A stretch of 64,000 nt of DNA from Cryptomeria japonica (lineage: Eukaryota > Streptophyta > Pinopsida > Cupressales > Cupressaceae): NCBI RefSeq assembly GCF_030272615.1, contig NC_081415.1, forward strand, positions 601,855,644 through 601,919,643. The letters are read 5' to 3'. The notes below the pieces were generated by a model. That model searched no databases, was not told the DNA's origin, and worked only from the letters and a program-made list of their open reading frames with translations. Below, one piece after another: positions 11,430 through 22,879 of this stretch (positions are counted from its first letter, which is position 1; the number at the start of each line of letters is the position of its first letter). Both the position numbers and the translations under genes were made by a program.

Positions 11430-12700
11430 ATGGAAGGCTACAAACAATCTCGGAGGATTGTGTATCTGCAAGCAGAGCTGGATCATGTAAATCAAGTGAT
11501 TGCATACATGCAAAGGAAAATACAAAAATCTCTGAAAGTAAGAAGAAGATTATCTGATGATTTATAGGACTCTCAAGAGTTAGTGGAACAAATTGAGACA
11601 TCATCTGAGAACAGTATATCTGAAGAGACTGAAAAAATGTCTGGAGTATTGAAAGAAAAGAACAAAGCATTGGTTGATCAACTAAAAGCAATGAAAAGAG
11701 AACATGAACATTTTAGCACACAAATGACTGAAAATCTAGATGCATTAAGGATAGCTAAGGATAAAGCAAGAGATCTAGAAAGAGAGAAACAACAACTTGA
11801 AGTCTTAGTATTTGATAAAAATGATGAAATCATAAGATTGACTAAAATTCAACAAAATATGACAGATCAACTAGGTTATGCACATCATGAAGCAATTCTG
11901 AAGAATGATGAAAATCAAGCATTGAAACTTGAAGTATCAAGGTTGACTGATGAACTTGAAACAGAGAAGAAATCCAAAGAAACACTGAAGAAGAGTTATG
12001 AAGCATCAAAGATGTTGGATGAGCAATTGAATACAAGAACACCCAACAAAGATGCAGGATTGGTTACAAAGGAAAAGACTCTACCGAGAAAGGAATTCAT
12101 ACTACCGAGAGAGGAGAATCATCAAAGCAAGCTGGAAAAAGGAATAACATCAAAAGAAAGAAGCCTATTTGCTACTACTATGGAAATCAAGGTCATACTG
12201 CCAACATGTGCCAAATCAGAAAAGGTAAGCAATCGAATATCACTAAGTCTAATGGTTATTGTTACAATTGCAATAAATATGGTCACACATCTAATTAGTG
12301 TAGGACAAAGTCTGTTAACAACTATCAGAAGGCAAATTTCAAAGGGTTTTGTAGAAACTGCAATAGATATGGACACAATACTAAGAAGTGTTGGCTTAAG
12401 CAAAAGAACTACATGTGGTCTACACATCGAGCAAACACTAGAGGTTACCAAACTCACGCAGATCCTCACTGACAATATGCAGCAGTACCATGGGATAACA
12501 ACACAAGGATATGGTGCGAATGTTGTAGAAGATATGGAAATATTAGTGCCAACTATTTTATAAGGTTTGGAATGAACAACCGAAGATCATGGAGAAATCC
12601 TGGTATGGCATGCTTTCATTGTCACAAAGTTGGACACTTGGCTGGAGATTGCAGAGATCAACCTAGAGGAAACACTGAAGAAATAAGAGGCAAATTATAG
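11430..12700 (+). pseudogene. N2 gag with long coiled coil and five CCHC positions
   Basis: The frame opens with MEGYKQSRRIVYLQAELD. One in-frame TAG (11565-11567) is followed by about 180 residues of coiled coil (EREKQQLEVLVFDKNDEI and similar). A frameshift near 12150 moves the rest to another frame. There knuckles start near 12170 (second Cys replaced), 12257 (stop before the last Cys), 12350 (CRNCNRYGHNTKKC, intact), 12515 (His to Asn, Cys to Tyr) and 12602-12655 (CFHCHKVGHLAGDC, intact). It ends with TAG at 12698. The tandem knuckle array is the hallmark shared with N1, N3 and N4. Confidence 0.78.
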
Positions 12701-13306
12701 ATGATATGGAAAAAGAAGGAAATTGTGTCAAGTGAAGAAAGCACCTTACCTACTGAGTTAGGTGCACCTATTAAGGGACTGCATTCTCTGAAGGTTAAAA
12801 TCATAACAGTTGCTATTCTATTATGTACTAAATTCAAAATTTGCATAGTTAAGATGCATTAGTAAGTTTGAAATTCTATCGAAAGTACTTTACAGGTAAT
12901 CTGTCAAGTCGGTGAATACAGGAAGCCTGTCAAGCTAGTAAATGAAGGAAATTTGGTTACTCAGTTAAAATGAAAAAAAGAGAGTAAATTGGTTAAATAG
13001 GAACCGAGTGCATTTAATGTTTTTGACCTAACCCACACGGAGCCCGATAAGATATTGTGTGTACTTAAAGGTATTTTTGCAGTCATTCACACTTACCAAG
13101 TTTTTGAAAGCACAGAGCAGAGTGAATCAAGGTGATCAAACCTCATTCAAAGTGAATCCAAGGTATTTAAATCAAATCTCATTGCATTGTTAAGCTGGTT
13201 TACCAATCTTATCAAATTGTTATTATCTGTTGAGTGTGAAGTGTCTGTCGTTTGTAAACCGTCAAACCCTAAGGATAGTTTGGTAATTTTTTACCTAAAA
13301 TCTACA
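12701..13306 (+). other. N2 gag-ORF2 spacer with candidate promoter
   Basis: About 600 bases without a coding signal separate gag from ORF2. GCATTTAATG (13010-13019) and a TATA-like GTACTTAAAGG (13061-13071) precede ORF2 by 290 and 240 bases. The first motif is shared with N1 and N3 at a matching place. Confidence 0.4.
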
Positions 13307-16300
13307 ATGGCGCCCAAGATCCAAGATCTCGTAGTTGTCAAGAATGTAGAGAAGCCCTCACTGAAACACTCTTTGACTCCTAAAGTCACCTCTGAACCGG
13401 ATGACAAAACCTTTTCACTCATCCCGAATTGAGTCTTGTTAGTTGAAGATGTGAGATTCTTCACCAAATGTTGTGTTGAAGAACTAGGTCATGTTGAGAT
13501 AATAGACACCTATGATGAACTATGTACTGATGGTGTATTAAATAGCAAGTATGAACACATCAGAATCAAAGGATTGACTGAAACCCTAACCTATCCTCGT
13601 GTGTTCAAGCTCCAATGGGTCAAGTTTGTTTTGAGCAAAGTTCATGATGATTTCATGTGGCTAGAAGAACAACCATTTAAAATCACCAAGGAAATCATTC
13701 ATGTGATCACTGGTTATCCTATCTATGATCATGCACGAGCTCAAAAGATGATATCACAGAAGGAATTAATTAGTTTAACCAGAGTTGAATCTGATTACAA
13801 AGGATTAAAACTGAACAATGTCACTGATGCAGAACTTAAGTTTTCTATTAGAGTAATTGGTTACTATTTCTTCCAATCTACAAGGGAAAACAATGTACCC
13901 TATGCCACAGTTGACATAGCTTATAAAATTGTGAAAAAGGGAATGAAAGTTGAATTATGTGAAGTGTTATTGAAGAACCTGTTTGAGAACCTAAACACAA
14001 TAAGGAAGCCAAAGAAGAAGAACTCGGCAAATACACTATAGTTTGGTTCACTTCTTGTATGCATGTTTTTCTACTTTGAAAAATTCTTTCCATCAATCAG
14101 TAAAGTAGTTTGGGAGCTACACCGACCAATCACCCATCAGATTAATGACTTTATCAAGAAACTAGGAGATAATTTCAATGATATAATGGATGATTATTTT
14201 AGCAAATTTCAAGAGAAAATGCACAACAGGTACTAGATTCCACCCTAGCTAGTGGAGAAATATAAAGATGATATATGCTTTGAGGTAGACACCAATTACT
14301 GTTATGTGAATGTTGTGGAACCAAGAACTCAATCTTTGCCACCTATGGGTTACGAGATTGACTTTGATATCACACAATAGCAAATTGATGCATATCTTTC
14401 ATTACCAAGGCATGCTACCGAGCTGAGGTATGGAACCTATGAAGAGGTGAAGGGAAAAGTAAAAATGAGCATTGTAGTACCCAAATCTACAAGGAAAGCA
14501 ACAAAGATGATAAAGGTTTTAATGGAGAAATTCATAGAAGAATCTTCCTCCACACCTATCAAAGGCACTCTTGCCATCATCGAAGAGGAATCTAAAGCTC
14601 AAGAGGCAGCAATAACATTGAGCACCGAATTGCCTAAGGGTAAAGTGTTGAAAAGAAAGAAACAAGACACTTCAAAGGCCCTACCGACTCCTCCAACAAA
14701 GAGACCTAATACAAGAGCATCAACTGCATCACTGAGTAAGAAACAAAAGAGTGTTACTACTCCCAAGGTAACCAATACATACAAGAAATCTACTCGGAGA
14801 CTCATTCTAGCAAAAGAGTCTAGTGATACAGAATTTGAAGATGCAAACAAATTCCAGATTGTCAAGAGCAAGAAGGTAAATATACATAGTGTTGAAAATT
14901 TTTGTGCCATTCTAAAAGAATATGGTGGATTTGGTTCTTTTAGATATGTCAAGTATGAAACAAGAAATAATGATGAGAAGAGACAAATTGAAGAAGCTAT
15001 CAATTGCATACTTCTAAAGTTTTGGCTAGCTCCATTGGAACTAGTAAAGTCACTTCCAAATGAAATTTACTTACATATTGATAATAGGTGGAAATATGCA
15101 ATGGACTCAGAGAAACAAATTAGAGAAAGAAGTCTAATCCATCTATTTCCTGATATGTCTGTAGCAGAAATAAAGGAACATTTGACAACCTACAATTCAA
15201 AATTTCTTATCAAACAAAGGGACTTAAAACTGATGAATGGGCTATATATTGATGTAGAAAATGAGACAAAAGAAAAATGGCAGGAAATCTTCAAAATCAA
15301 AGATGCCGGTGAACAATCTAAAGTTGAAATCGTTGATGTCACCGAGCATGGTCCTGATGTTACCAAACAAGACCTGGCTGACACTACTCAAATTGATGAA
15401 GATGTCATGGAAACAGAGGAATAAGAGCAGGAAATGATAGAAGGCACTACATATGCCAAACTTGTATCTAGTGAATCTGTTTTAGAACAAGTTTAGCCTT
15501 ATCCACCGATCACTCAACCTATCTCTACCAAAGCTTCTTAGGATACAACACAAGACACCGAAGGTCACAAGTCTACAATAGGAGAAGACACTACTCAAGA
15601 ATAGACCTCTCAAGCACCGTCGAGCACTAAAAATGTAGCGGCTGAGACACCAAAAGACACCATAGTAGCTACAGGAACCAACCAAAGTGTTGTCTCTACC
15701 GAGCAACCTACTAAGGGTCAGCAAGCCTCTCAAGCTATTGTCTTGGTCCAACCGACCAAAGGTAAAGAAAAGAAAGTGAAAAAGGATAGTTTCAAAGTTG
15801 ATTTATCTAAACCAATAGTGTTGCCCAATGTGGATATATCAAAATTAAAGGGGCAAGAACTCATTGATTTCGGTGAACTATGCAAAGCAAAGGCCGAACA
15901 AGAAAAATAGATGGCCATACAAAAGAAGAATAAAGTACTTCAGAAGGTGAAGACACTGCTATTAGATATGCTACCTACAACTACAGTGTCAACCAATGCA
16001 GCCATCCACATTCAACTGGATGAACTCCTTAATCAAATAGAAACATCCGGAGTTGATACATCTGAGTACTTGAGCAAGCTAAAAGACAAGGAGCTTACTG
16101 CCAAAATTATAGAAGAGGTACAAAAAGCTCTAGCTATAGGCAAAGTCAAACTTGTCAAATTCATTGTCGAGTTGTCCCCTCAACTCAAGCACATTCTTTA
16201 TTTATTTCAGAAACTCTATACATTTTCTATATTCATTAAAGATATCAAGAGTAAAAATAATGCAATTGAGAAAGAGATCACCAATCTCTCAAATAAGTTG

Positions 16301-16627
16301 ATCCCAAAGCCTAATTCAGTTCAGAATTTTTATACCAAGCTTCAACAGCTCATGGCTCAACAATTGGAACTAAGAAATGAAGAACATAAGATTAGGATGG
16401 ATATAATGACACTCCAAACATTATTCCTTCCTCATCTTTCATCAATTCAAGAATAGATTCACCGAGCCACACGCCTATCTACTACACAAGAGGGAAGCAC
16501 TCTTGATGGCTTAATATCACTTTTGGCTGATATTCAAGCACAAAATTCTTTAATGGAAAGTGTCAAAGTTGCACTCTCTATCACACTCACCAATGCCCGG
16601 AAAAAGTATAAATCTATTTTTGACTAG
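13307..16627 (+). pseudogene. N2 ORF2, unknown protein, single frame with ten stops
   Basis: From MAPKIQDLVVVKN to TAG at 16625-16627 one frame runs for 1,106 codons with no frameshift. It has ten internal stops: TGA 13430; TAG 14039, 14234, 14378, 15494, 15539, 15602, 15908 and 16454; TAA 15422. Domain order matches N1 and N3: N-terminal region with FMWLEEQPFKITKE and FGSLLVCMFFYF, a segment ending PPMGYEIDFDI, a basic Ser/Thr/Lys-rich linker (about 14640-14780), an acidic Thr-rich region (15300-15720) and a C-terminal coiled coil (15911-16456). The function is unknown and I found no enzyme motif. The intact frame makes this the best copy for studying the family. Confidence 0.8.
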
Positions 16628-17020
16628 TTACCACCCCAGATGAAAATTAAGTTTTTGATGTTTGTCAAAAAGGGGGAGTGATACTATATATTTGGGGAGT
16701 GCTACTATATATTTGGGGAGTGATACAGTTTTGGTAATACAGTTTTTGATATAGTATTTGGAGTATTGTATACAGGGGGAGTATACCAAGCAGAGTATGC
16801 AGAGTATCCAAGGATAGTAAGAAGAGCACAAGAATCGAACCGAGCATGAAAAATCAGAGTTATGTATAGTATAATGATAAGGGGAGTATATCTGAATATA
16901 CTATTTGACTATTGTATATGCTGTCAAATATAGTCATTTTGCAAAGTATATAGATTTTTTGAGTTATGACTTTAAAAGTAGTTTTTGTCAAACATCTCAA
17001 CTAATGTCAAAAGGGGAGAT
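16628..17020 (+). other. N2 3' noncoding region with polypurine tracts
   Basis: GTCAAAAAGGGGGAGTG (16664-16680) comes just after ORF2, and AAAAGGGGAGAT (17009-17020) directly before the 3' LTR. Between them are a repeated TACTATATATTTGGGGAGTG unit (16681-16727) and other GGGGAGTAT words (near 16780 and 16880). This repeats the multi-tract layout of sireviruses. Confidence 0.75.
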
Positions 17021-18171
17021 TGTTACTACTTATCAAATTGCCATTAGTTTTTATATTCAAAGCCATACTATATACTCTAGTCAGTTAAAACTACCAAATC
17101 ATACAGTCGGTATACACAAAGAAGTCGGTATGCATAGTCTAGTCGGTTACAGAGGAAAGCAGTCATAGAATGCAGTATACACTGAGTTGTCTACTGAGTA
17201 TCTTTTCATGTCTACTGAGTAGCAAAGATGACACACTGAGTTGATATACACCGAGTGAAATGTGTTACCAGATACATTGAACCTAGACATGCATATGAAA
17301 ACATGTTACAAGATCGAGGCACATCTAATCATTATCACATTGTAAATTGCACCAAAAGATTGTGTATGATTTTGAGATCAATCTAACCAATGAAATATTT
17401 TGTATAGTTATTCATTTGATAAATCATGTTTGTAGGATCAAAACAATGAATTGGATCACCATCTTAAGAGATCTATTTATACAACATGAGTTAAAGGTGT
17501 ATGTATTTGTGTAAGAAGATTGTTATAGAGACACATAGATCACCGATAAGGTTTTCAGAGAACATTCGAAGAACAGAGTAAACAGAAGGGTTTACTGAGT
17601 TACTATATGGGTTACCGAGGTATGCTATAAGCAAGGTAATCTATTCTGAGCACATAGAATCTACTATAACATTTCAGATGTAAAGTTGTAGATATTTGTA
17701 ATGATTTTATTGTAATATTGTGAAGTTGAAAGAGAAACCTTTAACAGGGTAAAAGACTCTAATCAAGTCTATAAATTGTAAAGCCTCTAACCAAGTGCAG
17801 CATTCAGATTAAATGTTGTAAAATCCTTTAGCAAGGTAGATCTAACAGATATTGTTACTCCTAACAGGGTAAGCTATCAGAAATAGCTAATATGTAGCTC
17901 TAACCGAGCACTCTTTATTATTGCAGTAGTGAAGTTGTGGGTGCCATCCCCACCGTAGTTTTTCTCTCTAACCAAGAGTTTATGTGTAACCAAAATATAT
18001 GTGTTATGGAGTGAATCATTTATGATTGTTATCTATTTGTTTTAACTTTATTTTATGTTACTGCACTATTCTGTTTATGCATAACAGTAAAGTTATTATT
18101 CAAGAAAAGTTTTGGAGTACTGATTCACCCCTCCCCTCTGAGTACATTAGCTTTCCATATTGGGCCTAACA
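17021..18171 (+). repeat. N2 3' LTR
   Basis: This 1,151-bp repeat pairs with 10217-11367. It ends GGGCCTAACA followed by CAAGC, and then Cop1 LTR sequence resumes. Confidence 0.92.
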
Positions 18172-18176
18172 CAAGC

Positions 18177-18353
18177 CAATTCCATCACCAAACTATAGTA
18201 GAGCCTACCAGATCATGTCGGATCCAAGTTAACTAGAAACCACTTAACCTACAAGGACTAGAATGGTGATGGTAAATAATCCTAACAACTAGTGTTGGCA
18301 TCAATGAAAAAACATCAATGCAACACATAATCAATTGCACCAAATGGCCAATA
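18177..18353 (-). repeat. Cop1 3' LTR, part after N2
   Basis: This is the remaining 177 bp of the Cop1 3' LTR. It ends GGCCAATA where CAACA is expected, directly against the polypurine tract. Together the two parts give an LTR of about 1.2 kb. Confidence 0.7.
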
Positions 18354-18666
18354 ATCTCCCCCTTTGGCATTGATGGCAACACTAGATATGAAAAAAATCT
18401 AAGTACCAAGAAATGCCAAACAAGTCTCCCCCAATGGAAGCCAACCAACAATCTCCCACAAATAGTTGTGAAAAACATTATCTCTCCCCCTTTCTTTTTA
18501 TTTTTCTTCTCCCCCTTTCTTTTTGTTTTTATTCTCCCCCTTTATTTTTGTTTTTGTTTTTCACATCAATATCACTCCCCCTTTGACATCAATGCCATAA
18601 ATCTAACAAAAATATCAAAACAAAAACATAAGCCTCTGAATAACAAAGTTGACTACTCCCCCTGAG
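18354..18666 (-). other. Cop1 multiple polypurine tract array
   Basis: Seven GGGGGAG tracts lie on the minus strand within about 310 bp of the 3' LTR. The terminal one (18354-18365) is preceded by GTTGCCATCAATGCC. Three form a 25-bp tandem repeat, with C5 cores at 18486, 18511 and 18536 and AAAAAGAAAGGGGGAGA-like units. Others lie at about 18425, 18574 (GTCAAAGGGGGAGTG) and 18655 (CTCAGGGGGAGT). Repeated polypurine tracts are a known sirevirus trait. Confidence 0.8.
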
Positions 18667-18739
18667 CAGTAGCATCCCACATTAGTACTAGAATGAATAG
18701 TATCTTTGATAATGCATGTCAAACTGATGCCAAACCACA

Positions 18740-19407
18740 TCAATCAAGTCTCTATCGGAGGGGAAGAAACTCCCAATCTATCTCTCAGGTACTCAAATGA
18801 TTCCTTGGACAAAGGTTTAGTGAAAATATCTACAATCTACTCTTTAAAGTGTTCACATAAGCTAGCCTAACTTCATTTACTTCCACCTTCTCCTTAAAAA
18901 GTTATACTTGATAGATATGTTCTTTGTTTTAGAATGAAATACCAGATTCTTTGATATATCAATAGCAATAGAGTTATCACAGTGAATAACTACCAGTGCA
19001 TCACAATCCACCTTTATATCCTTCAACATATACTTCATCCATAAAACTTGTGTACATTTAGTAGCAACAACAACATACTTAGCTTCAGCAGTAGATAAAG
19101 AAGTACATGATTGTTTCTTATTGATCCATGAAACCAACTTATTTCCAAGAAAGAAAGCTCCATCGGCAGTACTTTTTTGGTCATCAACATCTCCAATCCA
19201 ATCAACATCTGCATATGCACATAAAGTAAAGTTATCATCCTTGGGGTACCACAAGCCATATTCTGATGTACCTTGCAAGTATCTAAAAATCCTTTTCACT
19301 GCAATCTCATGATTTTCTCTAGGATCACTCTGAAATATTGAAATAATACAAACAATATTTATAATATCAGTCCTAGTTTGAATCAAATAAAGAAGACCTC
19401 CAATCAT
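18740..19407 (-). pseudogene. Cop1 RNase H domain
   Basis: The minus strand encodes a Copia-type RNase H with MIGGLLYLIQTRTDI, RYLQGTSEYGLW, YADVDWIGDVDDQKSTADGA and the LSTAEAKYV segment holding a catalytic acid. The clear ORF ends at 18877. Beyond it VDIFTKPL (about 18820) marks the usual C-terminal tail. In the polyprotein it would degrade the RNA strand of the hybrid. It keeps the frame of the RT before it but is separated by a stop near 19410. Confidence 0.85.
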
Positions 19408-19413
19408 AGATTT

Positions 19414-20300
19414 CTATCTTGTAGGATTTATCGGTGCAGAAACATCTTTTCTTGTCAATTTCACAATTGTAACCATAGGAGTACTTACCGGTTTAGAGTC
19501 TCCCATACCAAATTTCTTCAATAATTCCTTAGCATATTTAGTTTGACAGATAAAAATACCTTTGTCAGTCTGAGTAATCTGGAAACCTAAGAAAAATTTC
19601 ATCTTACCAATCATAGACATCTCAAATTCTTTCTCCATATTCTTAGAAAATTCTATGCATAACTTATCTTCACCTCCAAAAATAATGTCATCAACAAATA
19701 CTTCAACAATCAGTATATCATCATTAGTAGTATTATAATATAAATTACTATCAACACTGCCCTTAGTAAAACCAAGCTTCAAAAGATATTTATCCAACCT
19801 TGAATGCCAAGCTCTAGGTGCTTGTTTCAATCCATATAAAGTTTTCCTTAACCTACAAACCATATCTATATCATCTGGTAGTGAAAAACTATCAAGTTGC
19901 TCAATATAAACTTCCTCATCAAGATCTCCATTCAAGAATGCACATTTAACATCCATTTGATAAACCTTGTAGTTTTTATAAGAGGCATAGGCAATAAATA
20001 ATCTTACAGCTTCAATCCTAGCTACAGGTGAAAAAGTCTCTCCATAATCAATTCCTTCCTTCTGAGAATATCCTTTACAAACCAATCTAGCCTTATTCCT
20101 TATAAATTGACCATCCTCATTCAATTTATTTCTAAACACCCATTTAGTTCCAATAACATTTTTATATTTAGGCTAGGGAACCAAGGTCTATGTGTTATTT
20201 TTCTCAATCTGATCTAATTCTTCTTCCATAGCTTTCAACCAGTGTTCATCTTTACATGCCTCAATTACTGATACTAGTTCAACTTGTGAAATTAATCATA
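19414..20300 (-). pseudogene. Cop1 reverse transcriptase
   Basis: Copia reverse transcriptase in order: [62 protein letters not shown], then the active site FVDDIIFGG (19687-19698 for FVDD) and [18 protein letters not shown]. Phe replaces the usual Tyr of YVDD; Cop2 shows the same. A stop near 20175 lies upstream, before the [10 protein letters not shown] start of the domain. The residues match the SIRE lineage. Confidence 0.88.
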
Positions 20301-20421
20301 TATCATTAGTTTCTAGTCTTCTTCTTGTCATCACTCCATTGCTCTTATCTCCAATGATTTGATCTTCAGAATGATTCAATCCCACATACCTAGGAGTCTT
20401 CTAACTTTCTGTTCATCTTCC

Positions 20422-21470
20422 CTATTCTTTAGTTACTATAGAATTCTTTGATGTTACTGGAGTAACTGGTTCAACTCTTTGTTCTGATAAAAGTGCTATC
20501 GGTTTAGATATAACCATTTCCATTGTCAGTTCCTTCTCATTAACTCTGATTTGACTTCTATTCAGCTCATCTACTTTGACATTAGCATTCTCCACAATTC
20601 TCTGCAATCTCTTGTTATAACATCTATATGCTTTTCTTTCATTAGAAGAACCAAGAAATATGCCTTCATCACATCTAGGATCAAATTTCCCAATAATATC
20701 ATCTCTCCTGATATAACATTTACTACCAAAAATTCTGAAATACTTAACTATAGGTGTATTGCCAAACCATAATTCGTAAGGTGTCTTACTAGTTTCTCCT
20801 TTGATATTTACTCTATTGAATGTATAAACCATGCTTGTCACAAAATTTATTAAACTCACCGGATGTGAATTCACCACCATGATCTGATCTCAAACATTTA
20901 ATCTTCAATCCTGACTCAGTTTCCACTTTTTCCTTAAAGATTTTAAACTTTTTGAATGCTTCATATTTTTCTCTTAGAAAAGTAACCCACATCATTGTAG
21001 AATAATCATCAATGATTAGCATGAAATATCTATCAACTTGAAATTTTTTAACTCTAGCAGGGCCACCCAAATCAATATAAATAGGATCAAGAACATCATT
21101 TAATTTATCTTGTATAGTCCTAAAAGAGGTTCTGACTTGTTTACCCATTTGACATTCTTTACATATCGGATTATAGGGCTTCAAAATCTTAGGTATATCC
21201 TTAACTGCCTTAGTTGAACTGATCTTCACAATGCAATCAAAATTCACTTGATACAACCTTTTATGCCATAGGCTACTATCATCAATTTGTGTAATCAAAC
21301 ATGTCTTTTCACTAGAGTTTAAGTGAAATATATTACCTTTTGTTTGTGTACTGGTTGCAATCTCCAAGCCAGATCTGTTAATGATTTTGCATTTTCCATC
21401 CTTGAATTGTAATTGAAATCCCTTATCTACCAATTGCGCTACACTTAAAAGATTATGCTTTAGACCTTCA
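20422..21470 (-). pseudogene. Cop1 GAG-pre-integrase and integrase, internally deleted
   Basis: GAG-pre-integrase features appear first (SSLWHKRLYQVNF with CKECQMGKQ). The integrase core follows with first acid in IYIDLGGPA and second in LRSDHGGEF. Straight after FCDKHGL the sequence passes, with a frame change near 20820-20880, to TPYELWFGNTPIVKY. The segment that normally holds the catalytic Glu (the NGVVERKNR region, roughly 60 residues) is missing. The integrase is therefore dead. Confidence 0.82.
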
Positions 21471-21472
21471 AC

Positions 21473-22249
21473 CTAATAAACATTGTCAGTATTGTTCTTA
21501 CCATCCAATGATATAGTTCCTTTTCCTTTGATCATACATTCCTTGTCATCTCCAAATCTAACTAGACCACCATCAAATTCTTGCAAAGATAGAAACTTCC
21601 CTTTATCTCCAGTCATATGATGTGAACAACCACTATCAATTACCCATTCATCCTTGTCTTCAATTTTAGCAGCAAGTGCCTTCTCTTTAGGTACATCCTC
21701 TTCCAGTTTTGGATTATCTTCCTTGATAGCCAGGAATACCCATTCCTTCCTATTGCCAGATTCACTAGCAAAGTCTTCTGTAGGTTCATCATCTAAATTA
21801 GTAATTCCATCCTCATCCACTATGTAGCATGATTTATCTCTATTTTTCTTGTATGTATACTTGTTCTGATATCCAGGGTTTTGCTTAAATGATCTTCTAA
21901 CTCTTTCTTCAAATCTTGAATTCCTTTCAAGATATCTAGATGCAAAATGACCAATCTTATTACATGCAAAACATTTAAAAGGTGCTTTTCCTTCATACTT
22001 ACTTCCTACTGGTCCTTTAGGTACTCTTCTAGGAAATAGTGCTTCAAGTTGCTCAAACTCATCATCTTCTCTATTTATATCTTCTAATTCCTTTGCATAT
22101 AAAGATTTCCAGTCTTGCTTACCGATTGTAGATGTAGATGCATGAAAAGAAGGTTCAGTGTTCACAGCTCCGGAAGGTCCAAATTCCTCAAGCTCAAAAG
22201 CAGATAGTTTCCCAACCAAAGTTTCTCTATTGACAGATGTATTAGCCAT
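21473..22249 (-). pseudogene. Cop1 gag C-terminus (zinc knuckle) and protease
   Basis: The frame starts MANTSVNRETLVGKL and contains a single zinc knuckle, CFACNKIGHFASRY, whose last Cys is replaced by Tyr (about 21930-21973). The aspartic protease motif VIDSGCSHHMTG (catalytic Asp near 21637) and the downstream GKGTISLDG follow. One TAG at 21473 separates it from the pre-integrase in the same frame. The single knuckle contrasts with the arrays in N1-N4. Confidence 0.85.
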
Positions 22250-22284
22250 TATCTCAACTCATTAATAGCAGTAGCCTTCATTTT

Positions 22285-22821
22285 TTAACCCGATGGTATG
22301 GCTTTGAGGACTTTAGAAACAATTTGATGTTCACTCAGAGTTCCACCACAACATTGAATTCCCATAACAATCTCATTTACCCTTTCCATGAATGCAGTAA
22401 TCCTTTCATCTTCTTCCATCTTTAGGTTTTCATATCTCAGCCGGTAACCATCAAGTTTAGCAATCTTCACTTTGGGGTCACCTTTATTAAGAGTCTCCAA
22501 CTTATCCCATATAGCCTTTCCAGATGATTTGTCAGTTAATCCCATTATTTGTAGATAAGAAAGTGCACACAAGAGGGATTCTCTTGCTCTAAAATTATTC
22601 TCAAGCTCCTTGTCTAGGTTTTCTAGAGGAGGATTACCAGATCCCAAACTATAGGGTGTGACACCATTCTATGTGATCTCCCAAATATCCTTGCCAAGAA
22701 ATCTCAGATGAGTCTCCATCTGAATCTTCCAAACAGTGTAATTTGTTCTATCAACCCTCAGAATATCCCTTCGAAAGATAGCTCTAGAAGAATTGGATGA
22801 ACTTGAACTATTATTTGCCAT
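22285..22821 (-). pseudogene. Cop1 gag N-terminus (UBN2-type)
   Basis: Opens at 22821 with a Ser/Asn-rich leader (MANNSSSSSNSSRAIF), then NYTVWKIQMETHLRFLG. One in-frame TAG (22669-22671) is followed by IWDKLETLNKGDPKVKIAKL and ITAFMERVNEIVMG. A stop at 22285 and a frame change before 22249 break the link to the knuckle part. Typical gag of SIRE-type Copia elements. Confidence 0.85.
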
Positions 22822-22865
22822 AGGATCTTCCTCAAGCGGTTAAGCTTTCTGCAGAGAGGACCAAA

Positions 22866-22877
22866 GCTCTGATACCA
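22866..22877 (-). other. Cop1 primer binding site, tRNA-Met
   Basis: The minus strand reads TGGTATCAGAGC two bases inside the 5' LTR end, an exact initiator-tRNA-Met site. Confidence 0.9.
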
Positions 22878-22879
22878 AT

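Larger units (their letters stand above)
10217..18171 (+). mobile_element. N2: pol-less LTR retrotransposon (gag plus ORF2)
   Basis: A 7,955-bp plus-strand element with two 1,151-bp LTRs starting TGTTACTACTT and ending GGGCCTAACA. The flanking 5-mers are CAAGT (10212-10216) and CAAGC (18172-18176), a duplication with one change. A perfect tRNA-Met primer site and a polypurine tract AAAAGGGGAGAT are present. It encodes a coiled-coil gag with five knuckle positions and an ORF2 of 1,106 codons, with no pol. It lies inside the Cop1 3' LTR in opposite orientation. By eye its LTRs differ at about 10 percent of positions in the first 185 bp. Confidence 0.9.

Noticed and set aside
13307-16627. TAG read as Gln (altered code or programmed readthrough at every site)
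   Set aside because: Many TAG sites in unrelated elements, with accompanying TAA/TGA stops and active-site losses, fit decay of CAG codons better. Plant nuclear genes do not reassign TAG. SIRE1 readthrough concerns one site.
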